DNA of 18,812 nucleotides from Candidatus Altarchaeota archaeon (GCA_015523055.1 WALD01000018.1:1-18812), one strand, 5' to 3'; shown: positions 5,799 to 13,597, counted from the first letter of the stretch. Numbers and translations: made by a program. Notes: generated by a model not told the origin, from the letters alone.

Positions 5799-7787
5799 AT
5801 GGACCTTACAGTTTTACCTTTGATTTCAGGGATATGTGCATTAATATTTGTTGCGTTCCTCGTGAAAAGGGTTATGAAAGACAGCCCCGGCTCCGAGAAG
5901 ATGAGAGAGATTTCGGATGCAATCCATGAAGGGGCAATGGCATTCATGAAGAGGGAATATTCCGCAATATTGGTGTTTGCTGTCCTGATGGCGGCAATTC
6001 TGGCAACCTTTATAGGTATTCCAACTGCAATAGCCTACGTTGCGGGAGCCATATGTTCCTCAGCTGCAGGCTTTATTGGAATGAATATTGCAACCAGAGC
6101 TAATGTAAGGACTGCAGAGGCTGCAAAGAAGAGCATCAACAGGGCTTTGAGAACCGCATTCTCCGGTGGGGGGGTAATGGGCCTCTCTATTGTTGGCATT
6201 GGTATTCTTGGAATATACTTTCTCTACGCGTTGATGAAAGACCCGAATATACTCAATGGTTTTGGCCTCGGTGCGAGTTCCATAGCCCTATTTGCAAGAG
6301 TCGGAGGCGGAATCTACACAAAGGGAGCGGATGTCGGAGCCGACCTTGTGGGAAAGGTAGAAGCAGGAATTCCCGAGGATGATCCCCGAAATCCAGCGGT
6401 CATTGCAGACAATGTCGGAGATAATGTTGGAGATGTTGCCGGAATGGGAGCGGACTTATTTGAGAGTTATGTGAATTCAATAATCGCAGCTATGATTCTT
6501 GGGTTAGCGATATATGGAGTGAATGGGGTTATATTCCCTATGGCCCTGGCAGGAGCAGGAATTCTTGCATCCATTATAGGGACATTCTTTGTTTCAACGA
6601 AGGAGGATGCAAACGCATCTGAACTCCTATCAGCTCTGAGAAAGGGCGTGTTCTCAACGGGGATTCTCATCGTTATTGCAACCTACTTCCTTGTTCATCA
6701 GACCATTGTTGATATAAATGTTTTCTATTCTGCTGTAATAGGTCTTCTTGTTGGAGTTGCCATAGGGCTTGTAACCGAATACTATACCTCAAGCCATTAC
6801 ACTCCAACCAGAATGGTTGCCTCTTCTTCGCAAACTGGGGCAGGAACCAACATTATAAGCGGTCTGTCTGTTGGAATGAAAAGCACAGCGATACCAATAA
6901 TTCTTATCGCCACAGCAATCATTGTAACATTCAAACTTTCCGGCGTCTATGGAATTGCCATAGCAGCAGTCGGGATGCTCTCAACCCTCGGTATAACCAT
7001 GTCGACGGATGCCTACGGTCCAATAGCAGATAATGCGGGTGGAATAACTGAAATGGCAGGTCTTGGAAAGGAGATACGGAGGAGAACAGATGCCCTTGAT
7101 GCTCTGGGCAATACAACGGCGGCAACAGGGAAGGGGTTTGCTATAGCATCAGCAGCATTAACGGCGTTGGCTTTAATGGCGGCATACACGGCTGCAACAA
7201 ACATTGATGTGATAAACATAACGAAGCCAGGTGTGATAGCAGGAGTCTTTATTGGTGGAATGTTACCCTTCATCTTTTCTTCCTTTACAATGGATGCGGT
7301 TGGCAGAGCAGCGTTTGGGGTAGTCAATGAAGTTAGGAGACAATTTAAGGAGATAAAGGGACTTATGGACGGTGAGGCAAGGGCAGATTATGCCAGATGT
7401 GTGGATATAAGCACAAAGACGGCACTACGGGAGATGATGATTCCGGGAACAATTGCAGTAATAACTCCCATAATAATTGGACTGCTTTTAGGTGCTGAAG
7501 CACTGGGCGGACTTCTAGGGGGGGCAATAGTTACCGGATTTTTGCTTGCTGTAATGATGGCAAATTCTGGAGCGTCATGGGACAACGCAAAGAAGTATAT
7601 AGAAGCAGGAAACCTTGGAGGAAAGGGCTCCAACGCCCATAAAGCAGCGATTATCGGAGACACGGTTGGGGATCCCTTCAAGGATACATCTGGCCCTTCG
7701 TTGAATATCCTCATAAAGTTGATGTCCGTAGTCTCATTGGTATTTGCGCCGTTATTCGTGACTTACGGAGGAATACTGGCTTTATAA
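5799..7787 (+). CDS. hppA: Membrane-bound ion-pumping pyrophosphatase
   Basis: Integral membrane enzyme that couples pyrophosphate hydrolysis to pumping of H+ or Na+ across the cytoplasmic membrane. The 662 residues form about 16 hydrophobic segments. Catalytic motifs are intact: D178-x7-K186-x-E188 (GADVGADLVGKVE), the Asp-rich DNVGDNVGDVAGMGADLFESY (204-224), DAYGPIADNAGGITEM, and the C-terminal GDTVGDPFKDTSGPSLNILIKL. The motif GNTTAATGKG (437-446) has Ala at the position (441) that is Lys in K+-independent enzymes, so this is of the K+-dependent class. Glu in FESY (222) is at the position used by Na+-pumping members, so Na+ transport is plausible but not proven. It interrupts a gene train for translation and transcription and may recycle the pyrophosphate made there. 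Confidence 0.95.
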   Translation: MDLTVLPLISGICALIFVAFLVKRVMKDSPGSEKMREISDAIHEGAMAFMKREYSAILVFAVLMAAILATFIGIPTAIAYVAGAICSSAAGFIGMNIATRANVRTAEAAKKSINRALRTAFSGGGVMGLSIVGIGILGIYFLYALMKDPNILNGFGLGASSIALFARVGGGIYTKGADVGADLVGKVEAGIPEDDPRNPAVIADNVGDNVGDVAGMGADLFESYVNSIIAAMILGLAIYGVNGVIFPMALAGAGILASIIGTFFVSTKEDANASELLSALRKGVFSTGILIVIATYFLVHQTIVDINVFYSAVIGLLVGVAIGLVTEYYTSSHYTPTRMVASSSQTGAGTNIISGLSVGMKSTAIPIILIATAIIVTFKLSGVYGIAIAAVGMLSTLGITMSTDAYGPIADNAGGITEMAGLGKEIRRRTDALDALGNTTAATGKGFAIASAALTALALMAAYTAATNIDVINITKPGVIAGVFIGGMLPFIFSSFTMDAVGRAAFGVVNEVRRQFKEIKGLMDGEARADYARCVDISTKTALREMMIPGTIAVITPIIIGLLLGAEALGGLLGGAIVTGFLLAVMMANSGASWDNAKKYIEAGNLGGKGSNAHKAAIIGDTVGDPFKDTSGPSLNILIKLMSVVSLVFAPLFVTYGGILAL

Positions 7788-7813
7788 GAATCTAATCTAT
7801 ATCAAAAGAGAAA

Positions 7814-8416
7814 ATGTATAAACTACTCATTGTAGAGGACATGGTAAGACTTCCACCTAGGAAATTTAACGAGGACCTGAAGGAAGCACTTATGACGGAA
7901 TTCGAAAGCACCATGGTAGGCAAAATAGATAGGGAGATTGGTCTTATTCTTGCGGCAACACGAATTATTGAGATAAAAGACAGCAAGATAATAATGGGTG
8001 ACGGAGCCATTTATTACAACACGATTCTTGAAATCCTTGTATATGAACCCGTCTTAAACGAGGTTGTTGAAGGAACCGTGACCGAGATTACAGAATTCGG
8101 AGCCTTCGTGAATTTTGGTCCCATGGACGGTCTTGTCCATGTTTCTCAGGTGACAGAGGACTTCATGAGCTACGACCAGAAGAATTCAAACCTTGTGGGC
8201 AAGGAATCAAAGAAGGTCCTCAAGCTGGGTGATTATCTGAGGGCCAGGATAGTTTCTGTAAGCCTGAAGCCAAGATTCTCGGATTCCAAAATAGGCCTTA
8301 CGATGAGACAGCCATATCTCGGGAAGAAGGAGTGGCTTGAGGATGCGAAGAAGATGCAGAAGGAAAAGATGAAGAAGGAGAAAGTAAAAAAAGAGAGGAA
8401 GGAAAAGAAGAGATAA
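7814..8416 (+). CDS. rpo7: RNA polymerase subunit Rpo7 (RpoE')
   Basis: Archaeal counterpart of eukaryotic Rpb7. With Rpo4 it forms the stalk of RNA polymerase and binds emerging RNA. The N-terminal RNP-like domain starts with the family's MYKLLIVEDMVRLPP. An S1 RNA-binding domain covers about residues 82-165 (VVEGTVTEITEFGAFVNFGPMDGLVHVSQV), followed by the characteristic KIGLTMRQPYLG. The last 23 residues are a Lys/Glu run beyond the usual core. The stop codon is one base before the Spt4 start codon, so translation is coupled. A TATA-like CTATATCA (7796-7803) lies only 14 bp before the ATG, so the promoter is unclear. Confidence 0.95.
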   Translation: MYKLLIVEDMVRLPPRKFNEDLKEALMTEFESTMVGKIDREIGLILAATRIIEIKDSKIIMGDGAIYYNTILEILVYEPVLNEVVEGTVTEITEFGAFVNFGPMDGLVHVSQVTEDFMSYDQKNSNLVGKESKKVLKLGDYLRARIVSVSLKPRFSDSKIGLTMRQPYLGKKEWLEDAKKMQKEKMKKEKVKKERKEKKR

Positions 8417-8417
8417 A

Positions 8418-8597
8418 ATGATTCGAGCATGTAAGCATTGTCACAGACTGAGCGAGGAGGAAATATGTCCTGTTTGCAAGGGTCCGACATCGCAATACTG
8501 GAGCGGTTATGTGGCAATAGTTGACCCAGAGAAATCAGAGATAGCAAAGATAGTGGGGATAAAAACCCCCGGGGAATACGCCCTGAAGGTGCGATAA
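8418..8597 (+). CDS. spt4: Transcription elongation factor Spt4 (RpoE'')
   Basis: A 59-residue zinc protein that pairs with Spt5 and clamps RNA polymerase during elongation. The reading is MIRACKHCHRLSEEEICPVC at the N-terminus, giving zinc ligands C5, C8, C17 and C20. It is followed by SQYWSGYVAIVDPEKSEIAK, the conserved Spt4 strand (T-x2-W-x-G-x8-P-x2-S). It starts 1 bp after Rpo7 and ends 5 bp before the dephospho-CoA kinase gene, the standard archaeal order. It is short enough that automated callers may miss it. Length and motifs are normal. Confidence 0.95.
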   Translation: MIRACKHCHRLSEEEICPVCKGPTSQYWSGYVAIVDPEKSEIAKIVGIKTPGEYALKVR

Positions 8598-8602
8598 GTC
8601 AA

Positions 8603-9127
8603 ATGAGGAGCAAAATCCTAAAACTTTCAGCCTCATTGAGAGAAAAGCTAAAAGAACCGCTTGGAGAGATATTGGCTGGTCCAGGTGAATTAAAACATAG
8701 CAAGAACATAATATGTGTAGGGGATGAGACATCAAAAATATTACTGGAATCCGGCCTCAAACCAAAGGTTTTGATATATGATGGAAAAATAAAGAGGAAA
8801 CCTGTTCCGATTCCGGCTATAATAAGAAACTTCAAAGCGATTGAGATAAGGATCAAGAATCCGGCAGGTTATATAACCCGGGAATCCTTTGATACAATAC
8901 GTTCTGGACTGGCAGACGCTGGAAGGTTCAAGATATGGGTTGATGGAGAGGAGGACCTGCTGACGATTGTTGCAATGGATATTGCACCGGTGGGTTCAAT
9001 AGTGCTTTACGGCCAGCCAGATGAAGGTATGGTCGTTGTAAGGATCAATAAAGAAAGCAAAAAAAGAGCAAAAAAGATACTTGAGCAGATGGGTATGGAA
9101 GAGGGCATGGAAGAAAATGAATCTTGA
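8603..9127 (+). CDS. GTP-dependent dephospho-CoA kinase (DUF359)
   Basis: Catalyses the last step of coenzyme A synthesis in archaea, phosphorylating dephospho-CoA with GTP. It is unrelated to bacterial CoaE. The family motifs are present in order: ICVGDETSKILLESGLKPKVLIYDGK (about residues 42-67), NPAGYIT, DGEEDLL and VLYGQPDEGMVVV. The 174-residue length matches the family. It sits between Spt4 and eS24, where this gene is found in many archaea. Its last 11 bases overlap the eS24 start. The C-terminus is rich in Met and Glu. An AAGGTG inside the end of spt4 may serve as its ribosome binding site. Confidence 0.93.
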   Translation: MRSKILKLSASLREKLKEPLGEILAGPGELKHSKNIICVGDETSKILLESGLKPKVLIYDGKIKRKPVPIPAIIRNFKAIEIRIKNPAGYITRESFDTIRSGLADAGRFKIWVDGEEDLLTIVAMDIAPVGSIVLYGQPDEGMVVVRINKESKKRAKKILEQMGMEEGMEENES

Positions 9128-9560
9128 GATTATTGAAGAGAAGGAGAACCCTCTCCTTGGGAGGAAGGAGGTCAGGTTCAGGGTTGATTATAAAGGAAAG
9201 ACCCCTAGTTTTGAGGATGTAAGGAACGAGTTGATAAAAAAGATAAATGTCGACAGGACCCTTACGATAATAGACTCGGTTAATTCTGATTTTGGAGGTC
9301 AGACTGCTTTTGTCTATGCGAAGATTTACAAAGATGAGGAAAGTATGAAGGTAGAGCCTGGACACAGAATAAAAAAGAATCTTGTGGGTAAGAAGAAAGA
9401 GGAGGAGAAACCGGAGATGGAGAAACCTGCTGGGAGGGAGGAAAAGCCGGTAGAGGAGAAACCAGCAGAGATCGAGGAGGAACCAAAACCTGAAGAATCC
9501 AGACCTGAAGAGAAAGCTGAGGTGGAGGAACCTGATCAGGAGGAGAAGAACGATGACTAA
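9117..9560 (+). CDS. rps24e: 30S ribosomal protein eS24 with acidic tail
   Basis: Small-subunit ribosomal protein common to archaea and eukaryotes. The core shows MNLEIIEEKENPLLGRKEVRF at the start, then PSFEDVRNELIKKINVD, FGGQTAFVYAKIYKDEESM and EPGHRIKKNL (81-90). The core is about 92 residues, close to the normal family size. A 55-residue tail (93-147) follows, made of repeated EEKP / KPEE-like units and strongly acidic, of the low-complexity type. I chose the ATG at 9117 because it gives the family's usual start; a longer reading from 9081 is out of frame with the kinase gene. It overlaps the kinase gene by 11 bp and eS27 by 8 bp. Confidence 0.93.
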   Translation: MNLEIIEEKENPLLGRKEVRFRVDYKGKTPSFEDVRNELIKKINVDRTLTIIDSVNSDFGGQTAFVYAKIYKDEESMKVEPGHRIKKNLVGKKKEEEKPEMEKPAGREEKPVEEKPAEIEEEPKPEESRPEEKAEVEEPDQEEKNDD

Positions 9561-9747
9561 GAAAAAAACAAGAGAGAAGAAAAAATCACAGGGCAGCAAG
9601 AGGTGGGAGATTTATGAGATTTCCGGCGATAGGATAAGGAAGAAAAATAAGACCTGCCCTAAATGTGGTGACGGTATCTTCATGGCAAGGCATCATGATA
9701 GGGACACCTGCGGCAAATGCAGCTATACTGAATTCAGGAAAAAGTGA
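9553..9747 (+). CDS. rps27ae: 30S ribosomal protein eS27 (S27ae)
   Basis: A 64-residue zinc ribbon ribosomal protein, the archaeal match to the ribosomal half of the eukaryotic ubiquitin-S27a fusion. Zinc ligands are C35, C38 (CPKCG) and C53, C56 (CGKC). The N-terminus is Lys-rich (residues 3-12) and the middle reads WEIYEISGDRIRKKNKTCPKCG, as in the family. GGAGG at 9538-9542 gives a good ribosome binding site inside the eS24 gene. It overlaps eS24 by 8 bp and the next gene by 4 bp. Confidence 0.96.
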   Translation: MTKKKTREKKKSQGSKRWEIYEISGDRIRKKNKTCPKCGDGIFMARHHDRDTCGKCSYTEFRKK

Positions 9748-10292
9748 AAATCGTCGGCATCGACCTGGCAGGAAACCCGGGGAATGATACGGGTTTCTGC
9801 ATTCTGACGGTTGATGATGAGAAATCTGTTTCTACCTCCATTCTAAAATCGGATTCTGAGATTCTTGAAAGACTTAAGAAGGTTCAACCGGAGATAGTTG
9901 CAATAGATGCACCCCTTATATTTGATGGACGGAACAGATTGTGTGATGAAGAGCTGGGGGAATACGGTGCATTGCCTGTAACTCTGAGGGGGATGGAGGT
10001 TCTGGCTAAGAGAGGTACATCCCTGGCCGATAAAATCAGAAAATCTAATCTAAATATAATTGAAATTTTTGCAACTGCTTCTGCAAAGATTTTAGGTTTT
10101 TATGACCCCGACTGTAGGAATATGCAGAAGAGGCTCATGGAGGCTAAAATATCCGGCGACATTGACAGAAGGTTTCTCACAAAGGATGAACTGGATGCTG
10201 TATTTGCTGCAATTACTGGTTATCTGTATCTGAATGGTTCTACTCTGGAGGTGGGCAACGATGATGGAAGGATTGTAATCCCCAGAGTATAG
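9744..10292 (+). CDS. DUF429 protein, predicted RNase H-fold nuclease
   Basis: A 182-residue protein of the DUF429/COG2410 type, predicted from fold to be an RNase H-like nuclease but without a proven substrate. Acidic residues of that fold are visible in GIDLAG (D7) and AIDAPL (D55), with further ones at DELDAVFAAITGYLY (168 and before). The GTG start at 9744 overlaps the stop of eS27 in the pattern GTGA and has AGGA a few bases upstream, so the two are translationally coupled. In many archaea the gene after eS27 is Kae1, which is absent here. Coupling to a ribosomal protein hints at an RNA-related job (inference only). Confidence 0.8.
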   Translation: MKIVGIDLAGNPGNDTGFCILTVDDEKSVSTSILKSDSEILERLKKVQPEIVAIDAPLIFDGRNRLCDEELGEYGALPVTLRGMEVLAKRGTSLADKIRKSNLNIIEIFATASAKILGFYDPDCRNMQKRLMEAKISGDIDRRFLTKDELDAVFAAITGYLYLNGSTLEVGNDDGRIVIPRV

Positions 10293-10303
10293 GTTTAGCA
10301 TAG

Positions 10304-10311
10304 ATTTATGT
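10304..10311 (+). promoter_or_regulatory. TATA-like box for the flavoprotein gene
   Basis: The AT-rich stretch ATTTATGT is centred about 27 bp before the ATG at 10334, with no ribosome binding site between. This fits a leaderless mRNA. Confidence 0.4.
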
Positions 10312-10333
10312 ATTGACTCTAAATTTCTACTCT

Positions 10334-11731
10334 ATGAGAGATTTTTATGATGTGATAATAGTTGGCTCAGGCCCTGCAGGAATGTTTGCAGCTAATGAGC
10401 TTCTTAATAAAAAACTGAGGATTCTGATTATTGACTCCGGTAAGCCCATAAACAGGAGAAGATGCCCTATGGAAATAACCGGTAAATGCATTAACTGCGA
10501 GCCATGCGACATTATGTGCGGGGTAGGTGGTGCCGGGACATTCTCTGACGGCACACTGAATCTCAGACCTGATATCGGTGGTGACCTGACAGAATTCACG
10601 GGGAATCTGAAGGAGGCATATTCTCTGGTTGAAGAAGTTGATAAAACCTTTTTGAGGTTTGGCATGTCAAAGAAGCTATCTGGAACCAATGAGAAAGATG
10701 TCATCAAACTGAGGAGAAAGGCAGCATCATCAGGGATAAAATTTGTTGATATTCCCCAGCGACATATGGGTACCGACAAAGCCCCAAAGATAATAGGTAG
10801 ATTCGAGAGGCACCTGAGGAAAAAAGGGGTTGAATTCCTGCTGCAGACAAGGGTTAAAAGCATTCTGATAGAGAATGGGAAATCCACCGGAGTAAAACTG
10901 GAAAAAGGCAGGAAGATCAATGCAAGGTTTATTCTTATTGCACCTGGAAGAAGTGGGGCTTCCTGGTTTGATAAAGAGATAGAAAAGCATGGAATAAGGG
11001 CGGAATTCGGACCAATAGATGTTGGAGTAAGGGTAGAGGTTTCATCAATAATAATGGATTCCATAATCGGAGTAAATAGAGACCCAAAGTTTCACATAAG
11101 AACCAAAAGATATGACGATTTTGTAAGGACATTCTGCACCAATGACCACGGCTATGTGGTAACGGAAAACTATGACGGCATGGTGGGCGTTAATGGACAT
11201 TCCTTCGTATCCAGGAGCTCAGAGAACACGAACTTTGCATTTCTTGTGAGAGTAAGTCTTACAAAGCCCCTTGAGAATACAATAAAATACGGCGAATCCA
11301 TTGCAAAATTGTCAACAACAATCGGCGGGGGGAAACCTATCCTGCAGAGGCTTGGTGATCTCAGAAGAGGAAGACGCTCCCATAAAAAGGGGATTCTTCA
11401 GAACCCTATACAGCCAACCCTGATGGATGTAACCCCCGGTGATATATCCATGGCTCTGCCCCACAGGGTTGTAATGGACATTATTGAAGGGCTTGAGAAG
11501 CTCAATGAGGTTATTCCCGGAGTCACTTCTGACTCCACCCTTCTCTATGCCCCAGAGATAAAATTCTATACAACGCAGGTAAAGGTAAATGAGGGGATGG
11601 AGACCAGCATCAAGAACCTCTTTGCTGCCGGAGACGGAGCTGGCCTCTCCAGAGACATAGTGAATTCAGCCGCAACAGGAATTCTTGCAGGAAGGGGAAT
11701 TCTATCCAAAGTTGAAAGTCAGGATTCTTAG
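10334..11731 (+). CDS. FAD-dependent dehydrogenase (COG2509 type)
   Basis: A 465-residue flavoprotein of an uncharacterised but widespread family. The Rossmann FAD-binding motif is VGSGPAG (residues 10-16), followed by the Asp of LIIDSG that binds the ribose. Next is a Cys-rich stretch, C44 plus C52-x2-C55-x2-C58-x3-C62, and the family motif GGAGTFSDGTL (65-75). The second FAD motif near the C-terminus is LFAAGDGAGLSRDIVNSAATG. The substrate is unknown. I chose the ATG at 10334 because MRDFYDVIIVGSG matches the normal start. The upstream TTG at 10313 would be inside the promoter. It overlaps aTrm56 by 20 bp. Confidence 0.9.
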   Translation: MRDFYDVIIVGSGPAGMFAANELLNKKLRILIIDSGKPINRRRCPMEITGKCINCEPCDIMCGVGGAGTFSDGTLNLRPDIGGDLTEFTGNLKEAYSLVEEVDKTFLRFGMSKKLSGTNEKDVIKLRRKAASSGIKFVDIPQRHMGTDKAPKIIGRFERHLRKKGVEFLLQTRVKSILIENGKSTGVKLEKGRKINARFILIAPGRSGASWFDKEIEKHGIRAEFGPIDVGVRVEVSSIIMDSIIGVNRDPKFHIRTKRYDDFVRTFCTNDHGYVVTENYDGMVGVNGHSFVSRSSENTNFAFLVRVSLTKPLENTIKYGESIAKLSTTIGGGKPILQRLGDLRRGRRSHKKGILQNPIQPTLMDVTPGDISMALPHRVVMDIIEGLEKLNEVIPGVTSDSTLLYAPEIKFYTTQVKVNEGMETSIKNLFAAGDGAGLSRDIVNSAATGILAGRGILSKVESQDS

Positions 11732-12224
11732 ACTGGGCCACAGGTACAGCCGGGACAGAAGGATAAGCACACACGTCGGCCTGGTTGCAAGGGCGTTTGG
11801 AGCAGATGAGCTTTTAATGGACGTTGGAGATAAACAGCTGGAGAAAACCCTTTCCTCCATCGTGAGAGAATGGGGCGGTGAATTCAGGATAAAATTCATA
11901 AAGAACTGGAAGAGCTATGTCAGGAATTTTGACGGGGATAAAATCCATCTGACGATGTATGGCATTAATGTCAATGACTGCATAACCAGTATCAGGGCAT
12001 CGGCGAAGGACAAACTCATCATCATCGGCGGACAGAAGGTGCCCTCCGGGTTATACGGTATGGTTGATTATAATGTATCCCTCGGAGGTCAGCCTCACTC
12101 TGAGGTGGCTGCGCTTGCCGTATTCCTGGATAGACTCTTTGAGGGAAAGGAACTTGGGAGAGAATTCAACGGCAGAAAAAGAATAATTCCGCAGGAGAGA
12201 GGCAAGATGGTTATTGATGGATAG
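11712..12224 (+). CDS. trm56: tRNA (cytidine-56) 2'-O-methyltransferase aTrm56
   Basis: SPOUT-class methyltransferase that 2'-O-methylates C56 in the T loop of archaeal tRNAs. The N-terminal signature LRLGHRYSRDRRISTHVGLVARAFGA is present from residue 5. The SAM-binding trefoil knot region is IIIGGQKVPSGLYGMVDYNVSLGGQPHSEVAALAVFLDRL, followed by a basic C-terminus. I chose the TTG at 11712, giving MKVRILRLGHR. No ATG or GTG lies between the preceding gene and this motif, so a non-ATG start is needed. The resulting 171 residues fit the family. The gene overlaps the flavoprotein gene by 20 bp and is convergent with pcm, 5 bp away. Confidence 0.92.
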   Translation: MKVRILRLGHRYSRDRRISTHVGLVARAFGADELLMDVGDKQLEKTLSSIVREWGGEFRIKFIKNWKSYVRNFDGDKIHLTMYGINVNDCITSIRASAKDKLIIIGGQKVPSGLYGMVDYNVSLGGQPHSEVAALAVFLDRLFEGKELGREFNGRKRIIPQERGKMVIDG

Positions 12225-12229
12225 GGGGG

Positions 12230-12871
12230 TTACCATCCATCCTCCCCAACCAGAGGGACGAACATGCAACCACCAAGGTTTTCTATAATCCTTTTCCTGC
12301 CCATCTTCTTCACCAGCTTCAGTTCCTGATATGTTCTACCCCCCACAGGGATAAGCATCTTTCCGCCCTCTTTCAGTTGCTCAAATAATGTCTCCGGAAT
12401 CCTCGGAGCCCCGGCAGTCACGATAATCCTGTCGTATGGGGACTCCTCTTTATAGCCTCTGGTGCCTTCACCGCAGATGACATGGACATTATTATACCCT
12501 GCCCTGCCCAGATTCCACTGCGCCAGATCAACGAGTTCCGGAATTCTCTCAATGCTGTAAAGTCTGCCCTTTGTTAGAATCTCTGCAATTATCGCGGCCT
12601 GATAGCCAGAACCAGAACCGATCTCAAGAACCTTGTTATCGTCCTTCAGGTCAAGTTTTTCTGTCATAAGAGCCACCATATGAGGTGCTGAGATGGTCTG
12701 TCCGTATCCTATAAACAACGGAATGTCCCTGTAGGCCTGAACCTTCTGCCACTCTGGTATGAATTCGTGCCTCTTTACATTCAACATGGCCCTCTCAACG
12801 ACCATGCTCTTTATATAACCCTCATCCTTGAGCTTTTTTACCAGAGCCTCTCTATCCCTTACCCATCCCAT
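12230..12871 (-). CDS. pcm: Protein-L-isoaspartate O-methyltransferase
   Basis: Repairs damaged proteins by methylating isoaspartyl residues with SAM. The 213-residue length is normal. Seen are the substrate-binding motif GYGQTISAPHMVALM (55-69), SAM motif I VLEIGSGSGYQAAII (81-95), the post-I acidic YSIERIPEL and motif III region YDRIIVTAGAPRIP. It ends 5 bp from the convergent aTrm56 gene and starts 34 bp from the divergent RPA-like gene. That gap holds the A/T-rich ATAAATATTAAG, which could serve as its TATA box about 24 bp upstream for a leaderless mRNA. Confidence 0.95.
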   Translation of the reverse strand: MGWVRDREALVKKLKDEGYIKSMVVERAMLNVKRHEFIPEWQKVQAYRDIPLFIGYGQTISAPHMVALMTEKLDLKDDNKVLEIGSGSGYQAAIIAEILTKGRLYSIERIPELVDLAQWNLGRAGYNNVHVICGEGTRGYKEESPYDRIIVTAGAPRIPETLFEQLKEGGKMLIPVGGRTYQELKLVKKMGRKRIIENLGGCMFVPLVGEDGW

Positions 12872-12887
12872 TTTTCTTTAATTCCCT

Positions 12888-12900
12888 AATCATAAATATT
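12888..12900 (-). promoter_or_regulatory. Shared A/T-rich promoter core between pcm and the RPA-like gene
   Basis: The 34-bp divergent gap contains a single strong A/T core (CATAAATATTAAG on the plus strand). Its distance suits a leaderless pcm start. It is too close to the plus-strand ATG at 12906, whose own TATA would have to lie near 12877-12884 (CTTTAATT). Confidence 0.4.
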
Positions 12901-12905
12901 AAGAT

Positions 12906-13580
12906 ATGGATAAATTAAGCCACCTTATACCGGGAGAGACAATATCTGTCGTTGTAAGGGTGCTGGAGGAACCGGAGGAGAATAAGGTCAATGGTAAGAA
13001 GAAGCTGAAGGTGAGGGTTGGTGATGGCGACAATATCGCAAATCTTGTTGCATGGGACCAGGAAGCAGACAGACTGGACATACTAAAGGGCGATGTTCTG
13101 GAGATAATTGGGGGGGAATGCCCTGTTTCGCATAAGGATACAAGACACCCTCCCACCCTGTCAGTCACAAAAAAAACCATCGTGAATAAGAAACAGATAA
13201 GATTCCCTTCAATCAAGGAGTGCATGCAGAGAAAGTTTCTCGACCAGATTCCAGATTACAGTTACGGGATAGTCACGGGCTTCATAAATCAGGTCTATCA
13301 GACAGCCTCATACTTCTGCGAGAGATGCAAGAAGTTTTCTGACGAGATGTGCGATTGTGGAAATTTTCCCTCGCCGATATTCAGAATCACCGGGGCATTC
13401 TCTGACGGAACCAGAACCGTCTTATTCTCAACCATTTCTGAGAGAGTGGCTGAGAAGCTTACCAGAACCAGCAGGAGAGAGGCAAAGAGGATAAACCCCA
13501 AGAGTATCATGGACCGACCCTACAGGCTTCTGGGCTATCTGAGGAACGAAAAATTCTGGGTGGAGGACGTTCTGAAGTGA
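12906..13580 (+). CDS. RPA-like single-strand DNA-binding protein with zinc motif
   Basis: A 224-residue protein built like a short euryarchaeal RPA. An N-terminal OB-fold (about 5-90; ISVVVRVLEEPE, LVAWDQEADRLDILKGDVLEIIGG) is followed by a C-terminal half (about 115-224). That half carries a zinc motif C138-x2-C141-x7-C149-x-C151 directly before a second OB-like strand set (FRITGAFSDGTRTVLFSTISERVAEKL). RPA binds single-stranded DNA in replication and repair. The final CxC of the zinc site differs from the CxxC or CxxH usually seen. It could be an RPA accessory protein rather than the main RPA. A hairpin followed by T residues lies 18 bp downstream. Confidence 0.75.
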   Translation: MDKLSHLIPGETISVVVRVLEEPEENKVNGKKKLKVRVGDGDNIANLVAWDQEADRLDILKGDVLEIIGGECPVSHKDTRHPPTLSVTKKTIVNKKQIRFPSIKECMQRKFLDQIPDYSYGIVTGFINQVYQTASYFCERCKKFSDEMCDCGNFPSPIFRITGAFSDGTRTVLFSTISERVAEKLTRTSRREAKRINPKSIMDRPYRLLGYLRNEKFWVEDVLK

Positions 13581-13597
13581 TGGAATTCCTCTGCTGT

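Noticed and set aside
10345..11064. Long minus-strand open frame (239 aa) opposite the flavoprotein gene
   Set aside because: Shadow of a well-supported gene; composition is rich in Ser, Leu and Ile with no motif.
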